From Lotus japonicus (Eukaryota; Streptophyta; Magnoliopsida; Fabales; Fabaceae), in contig NC_080043.1 in assembly GCF_012489685.1 (NCBI RefSeq), positions 42,981,127 to 43,045,126 of the forward strand: DNA of 64,000 bases, read 5' to 3'. Under the pieces are notes generated by a model. That model was given only the letters and a program-made list of their open reading frames with translations. It did not search any database and had not been told where the DNA came from. The position numbers were made by a program, and so were the translations under genes. Shown here piece after piece: positions 54,319-64,000 of this stretch (positions within the stretch are counted from its first letter, which is position 1; every line of letters starts with the position of its first letter).

Positions 54319-54645
54319 ATGATGAATCAGCAGTTCATTGCACGTATTGTTCAAATTTGTAGTGCAGAATTAGAAATTCAAGTACAAACAGCTGAAACAC
54401 AGCAATTCTAACACAGCTTCGACTTGAATGCTATGTACAACAAATACAATAATATACCCTCAAAATAAAGCACTTGAGCTACCTATTATAATTATTCCCT
54501 GTATATATTATAAATCATTTGTGTTATATTTACCCAAATTAGATTTTTTTATATACAATTATGAGATCAAATGATGGATCGGATGAGTACTCCCTCTATC
54601 TTCTAGCAGTAGCAGCAGCTCTTAATGCTCTTTCTTTGATATTTC
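54319..54645 (-). pseudogene. Partial tandem duplicate of DnaJ-like gene 3' end
   Basis: Diverged copy of about 56821-57255: the sequences share GTTCATTGCA, TTATATTTACCCAAATTAGA and a last-exon piece (GAGTACTCCCTC.ATCTTCTAGCAG.AGCAGCAGCTCTT). The coding part downstream of the RWREYS segment is deleted, so the copy cannot serve as a terminal exon. Confidence 0.75.
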
Positions 54646-54924
54646 AAGCAAGAAATTTTGGCGTGTACTAGCTTTCCCACCAAAAGTATTTTCCATGCAC
54701 AATGCGAAACTTTACTTAAGGAAAACTAAACATGTATCATTAAAGGTGCTTGCTACCATACCACAAGATTTAGTTTGGGTATGATACATGAGCTGAAGTG
54801 GACCAATCAAACAAATCTAAAGTGTAATTAATTAAGCATTTTCTCCTTTTATTTTTTTTTTCTGTGAAATAAGTGTTAATAAAAATTACATGCTTTACTT
54901 AGTAGTCCTTGGTTAATAAATCAA

Positions 54925-55491
54925 GGCTTAATAGCTCCATAGGCCCCTGAAATTGTACCCCGTATGAAAATAAGTCCTGAATTTTTTTTTTCCGATTCCC
55001 GGTCCCTAGAAAAATTTGTTTGATCAAAATAAGTCCCTGAGCGTGTATACGCCGGAGAAGACGGTGGTTGACGACAGCGGTCATGGCGGCGCTGCGACCG
55101 GGGTGTTGGGCCGGCTTCGTCTCGTCCTCAGGAACTCAGTGGTGGTGGTCTCGTGGGCTCGGTCGTCACAGTTGAAGAGAAAAGGTCAGTTGCAAGTTGA
55201 TTTCTTCTCGCCGGAATTTATGGAGCTTCTCGGTTTCTTCGTTTTAGCTTTGTTTCTTGCGATCTCTTCGCCCAGATCAGATATATGAAGGTCTAGGAGT
55301 GTTTTAAACATGTTATTTCATGGTTTGTGGAAACAATGAGGAGGCAACCACCGTCTTCTCCGGCGTATACACGCTCAGGGACTTATTTTGATCAAACAAA
55401 TTTTTCTAGGGACCCGAAATCGGAAAAAAAAAATTCAGGGACTTATTTTCATACGGGGTACAATTTCAGGGACCTCCAGAGTATTTAAGCC
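54925..55491. mobile_element. Mutator-like MITE with long inverted repeats
   Basis: 567 bp bounded by a perfect 9-bp duplication ATAAATCAA (54916-54924 and 55492-55500). Ends are GGCTTAA and TTAAGCC. The inverted arms extend about 145 bp (54925-55072 against 55344-55491), including AAATTGTACCCCGTATGAAAAT and GCGTGTATACGCCGGAGAAG. The 9-bp TSD and long TIRs fit Mutator-like non-autonomous elements. The GC-rich centre (55073-55343) encodes no transposase; its open frames may be captured host sequence. Confidence 0.9.
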
Positions 55492-55500
55492 ATAAATCAA

Positions 55501-56820
55501 TTGAGAATGACCCTCCTCCTCCTTCATCAAGTTCTTCATCTTCATCATCAAAAAAATTTCCAGAAAATCAAACTCTGCACAATGACAAGCTTTGTTTGGC
55601 GAAACCCAGTAAAAACAAAACGATAAAAAACATCCAAAATCGAGATCAGAGCACCACCGCTATCAAGTTTGAAGCTTTGTAACAACCATCGAATTAGAGA
55701 ATCAAAAACCCCAAAACCCAGAAGGAAGAGGAGGAGGCACCGTCTTAGATCTCTCGGTCGATTTCGAATCTCGATCTACGAAGGATGTGGGTTGAGCGAT
55801 GGTGGGGATTCAACCCAGATCAGACCAAACCCCAGATCGAGGAGGAGGAACCATCTTAGATCTCTCCATCGTTTTCCAATCTCAATCTGTGAAGGAAGTG
55901 GGTCAAGCTCTCTATCTACAAAGGACGTGGGTCGAGCTTTTGGGGTCGAGGTCGATGGGCGGTGGTGAGGATTCAACGTCTGAGTGCGATCTGGAAATTT
56001 CACAAAAAAAAAAAAAATTGAAGAAGAAATCATCTGGGTGTCACCGTTTTGGTTCATGCTGCACAAAATGGAAGCGGGGTTTGTGCGTCGTGTAAGTGGC
56101 CAACTACGTTTTTGCTTGATATGTGGAAGATGTTATATTATGAAGGGAATGGATACATTAAAGCCTTGGGGTTGTGCAATTCGATCCTTGATGAGTAGGA
56201 GATCCTTGAAGCTGAATCAATCCTCTTGAGAGAATGGAGATTTGATATGGTAGGGAGGGCTTGTGGATCTTTTCTCCAAATCTGGATTGTGGAAGATGAA
56301 GTGGGGTTTTGATTTTGGTGAGGGAGATGCTAATAAAGAAGATGAAGATGAATTTCTGGGTTAAGATGAAGCTTAATATCTTTTTCTGAATGTGAAAATT
56401 CTAAAACGCACAAAAAAGAAGTTTCATGAAATTAGGTTACCACTTAATGAAATTACAAAATTTTTAAGACCATAACATAATTAATACAAATCTTTTTTTT
56501 TTGTTTTTCGTTATTTTTTAAAAAGAAAAATAAAGAAGTCAAAGTTTACGGTCAAAACAATTCTTATTGGTCCACATCACTCATGTATGATACAATTGTG
56601 GTATGATAGTATTTACCATCATTAAAATCTTAGTACAGGTAAAATGTTTTGATTACCCAGAACAATCTGGATTGCCTTTTAACAGAAAATCCCCCCTACT
56701 TCACCCAAGTTTGTATCTTCAAATAAATAATGAAATCATAGTGTTAGTGCATAATTTATTTGCATCATTTTAGGCATAATGAAAATTAGCTGCCTCCATT
56801 CCATTGCTGTAGCTTGAAGA
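55501..56820. other. Intergenic with internal duplication
   Basis: A pair of related segments at about 55725-55830 and 55838-55945 share GAGGAGGAGG, CCGTCTTAGATCTCTC-like and GAAGGANGTGGGT motifs, indicating a local tandem duplication of roughly 115 bp. Short frames are shadows of these. The right part is AT-rich with nothing recognised. Confidence 0.5.
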
Positions 56821-57125
56821 TATGGTGAATCATCAGTTCATTGCATGGGTTGTTTAAATTTGTTCTGCTGAATCAGTGATTCAAACGCCTAACAACTTAA
56901 ACGTAGGAATTCCACCACTTCTTTGACTTTGTAGTCTATGTAAAACAAAACAAAGCACATTGAACTACCTTTCTATGATAGTATGATTAATCCCTGTATA
57001 GATTATAAAATTTATAAATCATGTGTTATATTTACCCAAATTAGAATTTTGCATATACAATTATGGAATGTGACAAACTATGGATGAATTAATTACATGG
57101 GACCAGATGTGTAGGGAAATAGGGG

Positions 57126-60100
57126 TCACTTGTCCTTGCTTGAGGCTGCCTCTGGAAGTTTAAATGTGGGAGGCTTGTCAACACCCTTCCTTGAGTACTC
57201 CCTCCATCTTCTAGCAGCAGCAGCAGCTCTTTTTGCTCTTTCTTTCACTTCATCTTCTGCAAAATGGTTATCATTTGAAACACTATAAGTCGTATAACAA
57301 AACCAACCAGACCAAACCTAGACACAATTCAATAGATGTCGCTATTACTGTCAATTTATAACATGACACGTGCGTTGGAAAATAATAAATTGAGGAAGTT
57401 ATCACATTAACAAAATGAATAAAATATTAAGAAAGTGAGTGTTGTGTTTTCTTATTGGACCACAAACGGTACGTATAGTATTGTATGTAAGTTTCGTTCT
57501 AACCAATATAAACTTCATATATATGACAGTATTTGCCGCAACCAAATAATCAGAATTCAGGCCTACTAAAGCATATTTATAATTTAGATTCAAAATTTGT
57601 TAATAACTACTAAGAGGTTTGAAATTGCAAATATGAAAACTCTGCTCAAATAAAGTTCTGAAACTATACAATGAAAAAGGAAAAAGCCTTGGCTAACTAA
57701 TATTATAGTAATTTCCAATAATTAAAACTATAAACCTTTTCACATATGCAAATCTCATACCTGAACGTTGGTAGTCTCTCGGTTTGCCCCAAAGATTGTC
57801 CCAGTATGAATCTGTTTCATCGGAGCCTTTCTGCTTCATCATTCTCTGTCTTGCTTGATCCTGCAAGATACACATCAATGTTTAATTGTGCAAATAATAT
57901 GTATTATGCTGTGAAGCTAATGAATAATATTTTAAGGTTCCACATATTTTAAAACATCCTCATTAATGTGAATTGAGTAGTTTCTTTGTCTGTGTTCAAG
58001 CAGTTTGGTCCAAACCTCAGAACCAAGATTTTTCAGAAAGTGTTCTATTTTATTAAGCATGCATTATCGTAAACTATAAAGCCTGTATTTTTCTTGAAGG
58101 AATAAGCATTCTAGATGTAAAACTTTCAGTTACTTGTGCTCAAGAATGGATTGGAGTCTCTATATTATTCTCCATTTATATAAAATCTAGGGTTAATGGT
58201 CAAATTGGTCCCTGTGTTTGTAGTAAATTTTGATTTTAGTCCCTCCCCGGAAAAAACTTGCCGATATCTCCCTGCAGTTGCAAGAATTTTGGTATTAGTC
58301 CTCGTCGGAGGGCGGAGCTTCGGCGATAGTGCCCAGTGACAGCCCAGAGCTGACGTGGCTTTATCCACATCATTTTTCATTAAATTTTAATTTCCAGATA
58401 TTTATTTTCTAATTAAAATAACAAATAGAAACTGAAAAAAATACAAAAACTGAAATTAGTTTCACTAGAAAGAAAGATAAAAAAGAACCTAAAAACCCCA
58501 AAAAACGATAAAAAAATGATGTCGATAAAGCCACGTCAGCTCTGGCATGCCACTGAGCACTCTCGCCGGAGCTCCGTCCTCCGGCGAGGACTAATACCAA
58601 AATGCTTGCAACTGTAGGGAGATATCGGCAAGTTTTTTCCGGGGAGGGACTAAAATCAAAATTGACTCCAATCTGAAAACATCTAGAATATAATAGAATA
58701 TTAGGTTACAATTTTCTTTATTTATTTACCTATGTAATTACGCATGTAATCAGGTTTAGATTTGTATAGATTTTATTGTTTTGTCAAAGCAGAAAAAAAA
58801 ATAGTTTTCTTTTTCCTATGGCAGATTCTGGCTCCGATCCCGGCTCTCCAACGCCCACGGTTATGGTTTTTTATTTGGTTGTTTTGTTTTCATTTAATTC
58901 TAGTTTCTGGATATTAAACAAACAACCAACCTTTTGAATCGTCCTTTCAGTAACAAAATTAGTGGAAATATGTACTAGATACCACAATCCTTTTGTTTGA
59001 TCTTTTATTACTACGTAACGAATAGGTAGACTTGCCTAGGAGTTATAAATTGGGTTGTCATAAGTTTGGTTCATGAGAAATTGGTGACATCAGTTCATTC
59101 CCTTTCAACTCAATCTTTCAAAATGGTAGGAGAAGTCATGATATATAATTCCCATAAGAATAACTGCATGCAAATTAATGATTCTTCAACTATTAAGAAA
59201 AAACGGGGCTTATAAAAAAAAAAAAATTAAGAAATAACGGTGAATGTGAATATAAGAGGTCTTACCAAGACTTTTGCCTGCCTCTTTTCCCATCGGGAAC
59301 TTGCCTGCCATTGTTATAGGATGGTTTAAGTATGATAGAGGAAGCACATAAATATTATATAGATGCCAAAACACTAAAATTGAAGGCATGCTGATTAAAA
59401 GGGTTTTATCTGAAAAGGCATAAAATCTATACAATGAATAACGAAAGTGCTAATATGAAGTAATATTCTGAATCATGATTTTTAGCCGTTGTTTTGAGAG
59501 TTAGAATGAAGAATTCCAACTTCAAGGCCTTTCATCCATGTTTCAGGGCTCCAGAATATATGATGATTTCAACCATATTTGAAATTATGAAAGGTTCAAC
59601 AACCCTCAATATGTACAAAATGTAGATAAAAAAACTAGGAGTAAACAAACCTAAACAAATAAATGAGCCTGTACTGTAGTCTGTGACAGTGAGTAGTTCT
59701 TACCATTCTGAAAACATCACTCGATGCTGATCCCATCCCAGAAAGCATTAGGGCAACCTGCTCATATTGGATATGCTCAGTAGATATATTGATGGTACAA
59801 AAAAAATGCTTAACCATATGAATTTAGATGTTCAGAATCCATTTGGTGATAGAAATTTGATTTAAACCATGTGAAGAAAAAAATATGACCTCAATTTTAA
59901 CCAATTTGTTAGCTATAATTTATCTTTGGAACATATTATACTTATGAGAGATGAACTTCATCTTTTATAAAGTGAAGCAAACACAAAAGTCTAAACAGAC
60001 TGAAAATTCATATTGCTAGCATTAAGGATTATGTTAAGAGTTAGGGTTAGATGTAGAGTCTATGGGCCAGGCCCATATGTACTTTGTAGTTTGTCCTACA

Positions 60101-63100
60101 TCTTGTAGTACTCTTAACCTAGTATTATATATATGAGGGAGGCTGCACATTCAGTGTATCCCATTACAATATTTCTTTCTCTCTCTTAGTTTGTTCTCTT
60201 TACATGGTATCAAGAGCCTAGGTTCTCAACCTGTCAAAAAAAAAAATCCGAAAATTATTTTTTTCCTCCCAGCCACTTCAGAAAGGGCCAACCAAGGTTA
60301 CTCGGGTGGTAGGAAAAAATATTTTGGCGGCCAGATCTTGAAGAAATCGGCAGAATGCCGAAATCGCGGTTTATGCAAGTAATCGCGAAGGTGCTGTTTC
60401 GGAGCCAGATAGCATATGTTTCAGGTATAGAGCAGGGCGTCTTTGCTGTTTGAGGAAAGCCCAGTGATTTTCACAACCGTCGGTGGTGATTTGGTGACGT
60501 TTCGACGTGCGACGGTGTGTTTCGATGTGCTCTGAAGGTGGGAACTTGCGTTTTCTGTTGGTAACAAGCGTTCATATCATTCGCTGAGTATTGAGTTTCT
60601 TTTATTTCTTTGGTAATTACTATCTGCGTTATGGCTGAAGACAACTCTAAGACTAAGGGTGAAGGGAAGACCCCAGTCACTGTGTTTATGACTACTTCGT
60701 CCAAACTCACCGACATCAAGCTTGATGGGGATGGTGAGAACTATGTGGAGTGGAAGTATTTGGCGGAGGTCAGCCTTGGAGGAATGGGAAAGGATGAGCA
60801 TTTGACGGGGACTTGTCCTGCAAACGACGCAACGGAGAAGGAAATGCTGGCCCTTGAGCATAATGCGACTTGGGATTTGGTCCCTTTACGTGCGGGGAAA
60901 CAGGCGGTTAGGTGTAAGTGAGTAAACACTACTAAAGTAAACCCTAACGGTTATGTGGCTCGCCTGAAAGTTCGGTTGGTTGCCAAGGGATATGCTCAAA
61001 CATATGGGGTCGACTACACTGATACTATTTCCCCTGATGCTAAATTATCCTCTGTTCGCATTCTCATTTCTCTTGCTGCTACTAATCATTGGCCTTTGTT
61101 CCAGTTAGATGTGAAAAATGCATTTTTACATGGTGATTCACAGAATGAGATATACATGGAGCAACCACCCGAGTTTGTTGCTCAGGAGGAGTGTGGGAAT
61201 GTGTGTCGACTAAAGAAATCATTGTATGGTCTAAAACAATCACCTAGGTCCTGGTTTGGAAGATTCAATGTTGTTGTGGAGTTTGGCTTACGAAGAAGCG
61301 AGAGTGACTACACTGCGTTTTTCAAGCAAACTAATAAAGGCTGCATTTTATTGGTTGTTTATGTTGATGATATTGTGATTACAGGTAGTGAGAGCAAAGG
61401 AGTTGACACTTGAAGACTTTCCTTCAGACCAAAGATCTTGGAATTCTGAAATATTTTTGGGCATTGAAGTTATGTACTCGAAGAATGGGATTATGATATC
61501 TCAGAGGAAGTATGTTTTGGATTTGCTAGCTGAGACTGGTCTTATGGGATCTAAATCATGTAAGACCCGACCCCTATGGAACCAGGAATGAAACTTACAG
61601 CTGAAGGAGTTCCTTTCTCTGACCCACAGCAATATAGAAGATCGGTGGGTAAGTTGAATTACTTGACAGTTACCGGACCAGATATTGCCTTCCCAGTGAT
61701 GTTGTAAGTCAGTTTATGTCCTCCCCAACAGACGCACATTGGGAAGCATTGATTCGCATTGTCAAGTATTTGAAGAAAGCTTCAGAAACAGGTATTGTAT
61801 ACAGGGATCATGGACATATGCGAGTGAAGGCATTTTCAGATGCTCATTGTGTATTTTTGGGACGTAATTTCATTTCTTGGAAAAGCAAGAAGCAAAATGT
61901 GGTTGCACGATCTAGTGCAGAAACTGAATATCGTGCTAATGCTCAAACTACCTGTGAACTTATGCGGGTAGGACAAATCTTGAGTGAAATGGGAATTGAG
62001 AGCATATCTCCAATGAAACTATGGTGTGATAATCAGGCTGCCCTACATATCATCAAATCCAGTTTTTCATGAAAGAACTAACCTATTGAGGTGGATTGTC
62101 ATTTTATCCGTGAAAGCTTCAACAAAACCTTATGTCCACTTCTTATGTTAGAAGTAGAACAGGTGATCAACTTGCAGCTGTGTTTACAAAGGCTTTGAAT
62201 GAGGTGCGTAATGATTTTATTTGTAACAAGCTGGGCATGATTAATATCTATGCTCCAGCTTGAGGGGGAGTGTTAGCATTAAGGATTATGTTAAGAGTTA
62301 GGGTTAGATGTAGGGTCTATGGGCCAGGCCCATATGTACTTTGTAGCTGTGTTTACAAAGGCTTTGAATGAGGTGCGTAATGATTTTATTTGTAACAAGC
62401 TGGGCATGATTAATATCTATGCTCCAGCTTGAGGGGGAGTGTTAGCATTAAGGATTATGTTAAGAGTTAGGGTTAGATGTAGGGTCTATGGGCCAGGCCC
62501 ATATGTACTTTGTACTACATGTTGTACTACTCTTAACCTAGTATTATATGAGGGAGGTTGCACCTTGCAGTGTATCCCATTACAATATTTATTTCTCTCA
62601 CTCTTAGTCTTTTCTCTTTACACATATGGAGGGACATTAAGGGTGCATGAGAATAATAATCAGAAACCCATCAAGAAATATTTCAGTATGAAAACTTTAA
62701 AAGAATGAGTTCTTTGGTCAAAATTATTTCTCACACATATCAGTAGCCATCCAACAGAGAGGGAAAGAATAAGATGTGATAACATTATCTTAGGAATAGA
62801 GATCGTAAGATATAAAATTAAGAAGAAACAGGCTCTATGGCATGGCCTTACATTGACTCTTTCCACACGTCGCATTTCATCTTCAAGTAATGATAGCTGT
62901 GCAGCTGATGTCCAATGAATGCAATCAACAGGGCTGAAATTAAAAGAAGAATGAAATTAATTTCAGGAATCTCCATTAGCTGAGGTACTTTACAAACAAT
63001 GTCATTGTCATAGTGATAGACAATAGTGATTAAGGAGGAGCAGAAGTAGGTTCAATCACACTAATAACATACTTAAATCAATTTCAATAATAAAAAGTAG

Positions 63101-64000
63101 AAACTATGAACACAAAAGTGGGTGATTAGAGTGATGGTCAGAGATATACCAGCTATCAATAGCTTGTTGAATTAGTTCAGGGTTCCCACATTGGTTCTGT
63201 ACTCTGGCTCTTCCAAAGTCTTCCTCTATTGCAAATACATCACATGCTACATTGGCACAATTTTTGCAGCCTGTTCAAGGATTTGAAGTACAATTACATA
63301 ATATGTCTCAAAATTATTTTAGCTGAACCTGCAGGGATTTCTAGACGTATCACAGGCATCTAACAAAGATAATGAAGCATCATCGGTCTATCAATAAATG
63401 AAGCATATCATTTAAGTACACAGGAACACAGATATTAGATTTTAGACACTTAGACGTAGTCTTAGTCTCTTTTGCATTATTTGACTCATTCCTCATAGAT
63501 TTAAAATTGTTTTTATACTAAGAGTGTTATCAGATTGTGAAGCATACTATTACAGCTAACTGCTAAATAGGAAATTAGGTGAGAAAATCAATTAATACAT
63601 GAATTAAGGAAGGACAATTATGTTTACGGCTTTACGCTAAAGGATTTGGTCCCTCTAAAGGATTTGGTTCCTCTAAGGTGAGAGACTCCCTTTTGAAGGT
63701 AAAGTAAGTCATATGAAAATCAACAATTGTGATTTAAAGAATGTGATATACATGTGCAAGTATGTGATCACAATCACAACTGTCAATCAATGGCTGTGAT
63801 GACTCGCTTTACCTTCTAAAGTGAGTCACTTTAGAGGAGCGAAATCCTTCACTAAAATAGATAACACCATAGTTCATTTTCTAAAAGGCGTGAAAGATGG
63901 CAGTATCAGGAGTGGTTGAGAAGAACATATAAGGTAACATTGTAAGATTGAGTGGAAGTACCTATGCAGCTGAATTCATCAACAAAAACATGATCCTTTG
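57126..64000 (-). CDS. DnaJ-like / 4Fe-4S ferredoxin-domain plastid protein, 3' exons
   Basis: The gene enters from the right edge. Exons (minus): 64000-63962, 63270-63150, 62933-62852, 59757-59704, 59304-59266, 57860-57761, 57256-57126; all junctions are GT-AG and in phase. The product reads DHVFVDEFSCIGCKNCANVACDVF, EEDFGRARVQNQ, SCPVDCIHW, SLLEDEMRRVERVN, ALMLSGMGSASSDVFRM, SRWEKRQAKVL, YWDNLWGKPRDYQ and an Arg/Ala-rich tail ending SSKDK. The CX2CX2CX4C plus CPVDC pattern binds an iron-sulfur cluster. This combination matches the chloroplast DnaJ C-type proteins with a ferredoxin domain (DJC76/77/82 group). The J domain would lie beyond the window. Two long introns hold transposons, but the exons are intact, so it is probably functional. 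Confidence 0.85.
57257..57760. other. Last intron of DnaJ-like gene
   Basis: AT-rich intron between the last two exons. No feature seen. Confidence 0.7.
58190..58669. mobile_element. Foldback/MITE-like element in intron
   Basis: Inverted arms 58221-58378 and 58511-58669 share TTTTGATTTTAGTCCCTCC, CAAGTTTTTTCCGGGGAGGG and GCTGACGTGGC. The left end has an extra GGGTTAATGGTCAAATTGGTCCC that the right end lacks, so the right terminus may be truncated. No certain TSD. It lies in the intron between exons 59266-59304 and 57761-57860. Confidence 0.75.
60014..60204 (+). repeat. 5' LTR of copia element (191 bp)
   Basis: Carries TATATATATGAGGG as a probable TATA region (about 60125-60135). The first dinucleotides are TGCT instead of TGTT, a single change from the other LTR. 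Confidence 0.9.
60631..62072 (+). pseudogene. copia gag::RT fusion remnant and RNase H
   Basis: The gag start MAEDNSKTKGEG and a LDGDGENYVEWK motif run directly, in frame near 60835, into RT sequence (LALEHNATWDLVPL). Protease, integrase and most of gag are gone. RT: a TGA at 60919-60921 replaces the usual Trp of GCKW, followed by RLVAKGYAQTYGVDY, LDVKNAFLHG, GLKQSPRSW and the catalytic YVDD (about 61360). The frame is lost after 61400. The RNase H part at about 61716-62072 shows ISWKSKKQNVVARSSAETEY and CDNQAALHI. It is a non-autonomous relic. Confidence 0.9.
62440..62622 (+). repeat. 3' LTR of copia element (183 bp)
   Basis: Complete 3' LTR. An additional 74-bp partial LTR start (62271-62344) precedes it as part of the 169-bp duplication. 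Confidence 0.9.
63653..63857. mobile_element. Small foldback element in intron of DnaJ-like gene
   Basis: Inverted arms 63657-63712 and 63799-63853 share AAGGATTT, CTCTAAAGTGA and GAAGGTAAAG.GAGTCAT; about 85 bp of AT-rich loop lies between. A 17-bp part of the left arm (AAAGGATTTGGT.CCTCT) is repeated in tandem at 63640. No clear TSD. It could be a degenerated MITE. Confidence 0.65.

Larger units (their letters stand above)
60014..62622 (+). mobile_element. Internally deleted Ty1/copia element in intron
   Basis: 2609 bp between 5-bp duplications CATAT (60009-60013 and 62623-62627). LTRs are 60014-60204 and 62440-62622, both beginning TG(C/T)TAGCATTAAGG and ending CTTTACA. PBS TGGTATCAAGAGCC at 60205-60218, PPT GAGGGGGAG before 62440. 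A 169-bp tandem duplication (62176-62344 / 62345-62513) has copied the PPT and the start of the LTR. It is inserted, opposite in orientation to the gene, in the intron between exons 62852-62933 and 59704-59757. Confidence 0.93.

Noticed and set aside
54899..55288. ORFs across the Mutator-like MITE
   Set aside because: The frames run through the inverted repeat arms and are not transposase. Possible gene capture in the centre is noted separately.
55669..56229. Overlapping ORFs of 80-99 codons on both strands
   Set aside because: They derive from a locally duplicated purine-rich segment, and all frames are similarly open because of base composition.

Overview
This is nuclear DNA of a flowering plant, most likely a eudicot and plausibly a legume. 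Evidence: intron-containing genes with plant splice sites, plant-specific families (a DUF1685 protein, a yellow-stripe-like transporter relic, a ferredoxin-domain DnaJ-like plastid protein), a Cassandra element with its 5S rRNA-derived LTR, and Sirevirus, Tat and L1-type retroelements. Legume assignment rests on the general look of the Sirevirus LTR and is inference. The window is gene-poor and TE-rich, roughly half of it recognisable mobile DNA, with several nested insertions.

Layout. 1-14147: 3' part of a Sirevirus-like Ty1/copia element on + (env-like ORF, multiple polypurine tracts, 3' LTR), split by a 9.6-kb gag-only Ty3/gypsy-like element on - (1770-11405, two 3.6-kb LTRs, TSD CCAAG). 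The copia element also carries an antisense ORF with its own TATA box. 14457-17797: Cassandra LTR relic, a 700-bp segment that recurs at 39015, an orphan exon, an RRM/DUF4283-like relic and a MITE. 18136-18891: intact DUF1685 gene. 19998-20807: complete Cassandra TRIM. 21982-23050: three-exon YSL transporter pseudogene. 25739-27895: intact ABCF4-type ABC protein gene (-), with a probable 5' UTR intron. 32458-38982: near full-length L1-type LINE (-). 39973-49771: near-complete Tat-lineage Ty3/gypsy element (226-bp LTRs, TSD GAAAT) with a 1712-codon gag-pol and, downstream on the opposite strand, a spliced 606-codon gene with its own promoter. 51612-51885: kinesin-8-like pseudo-exon. 54925-55491: Mutator-like MITE with 9-bp TSD. 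57126-64000 (-): 3' part of a DnaJ-like/4Fe-4S ferredoxin-domain gene; its introns hold a deleted Ty1/copia element and two foldback elements, and its 3' end is partly duplicated about 2.5 kb downstream.

The host genes look like independent housekeeping or plastid genes, not a pathway. The most noteworthy biology is in the transposons: two unrelated retrotransposons here (Sirevirus and Tat) each carry an antisense accessory ORF preceded by its own TATA box near the 3' end. The Tat one is a spliced gene with a PF04195-like domain plus a coiled coil. This resembles extra-ORF classes already known in Tat elements, but the Sirevirus one is less familiar to me.
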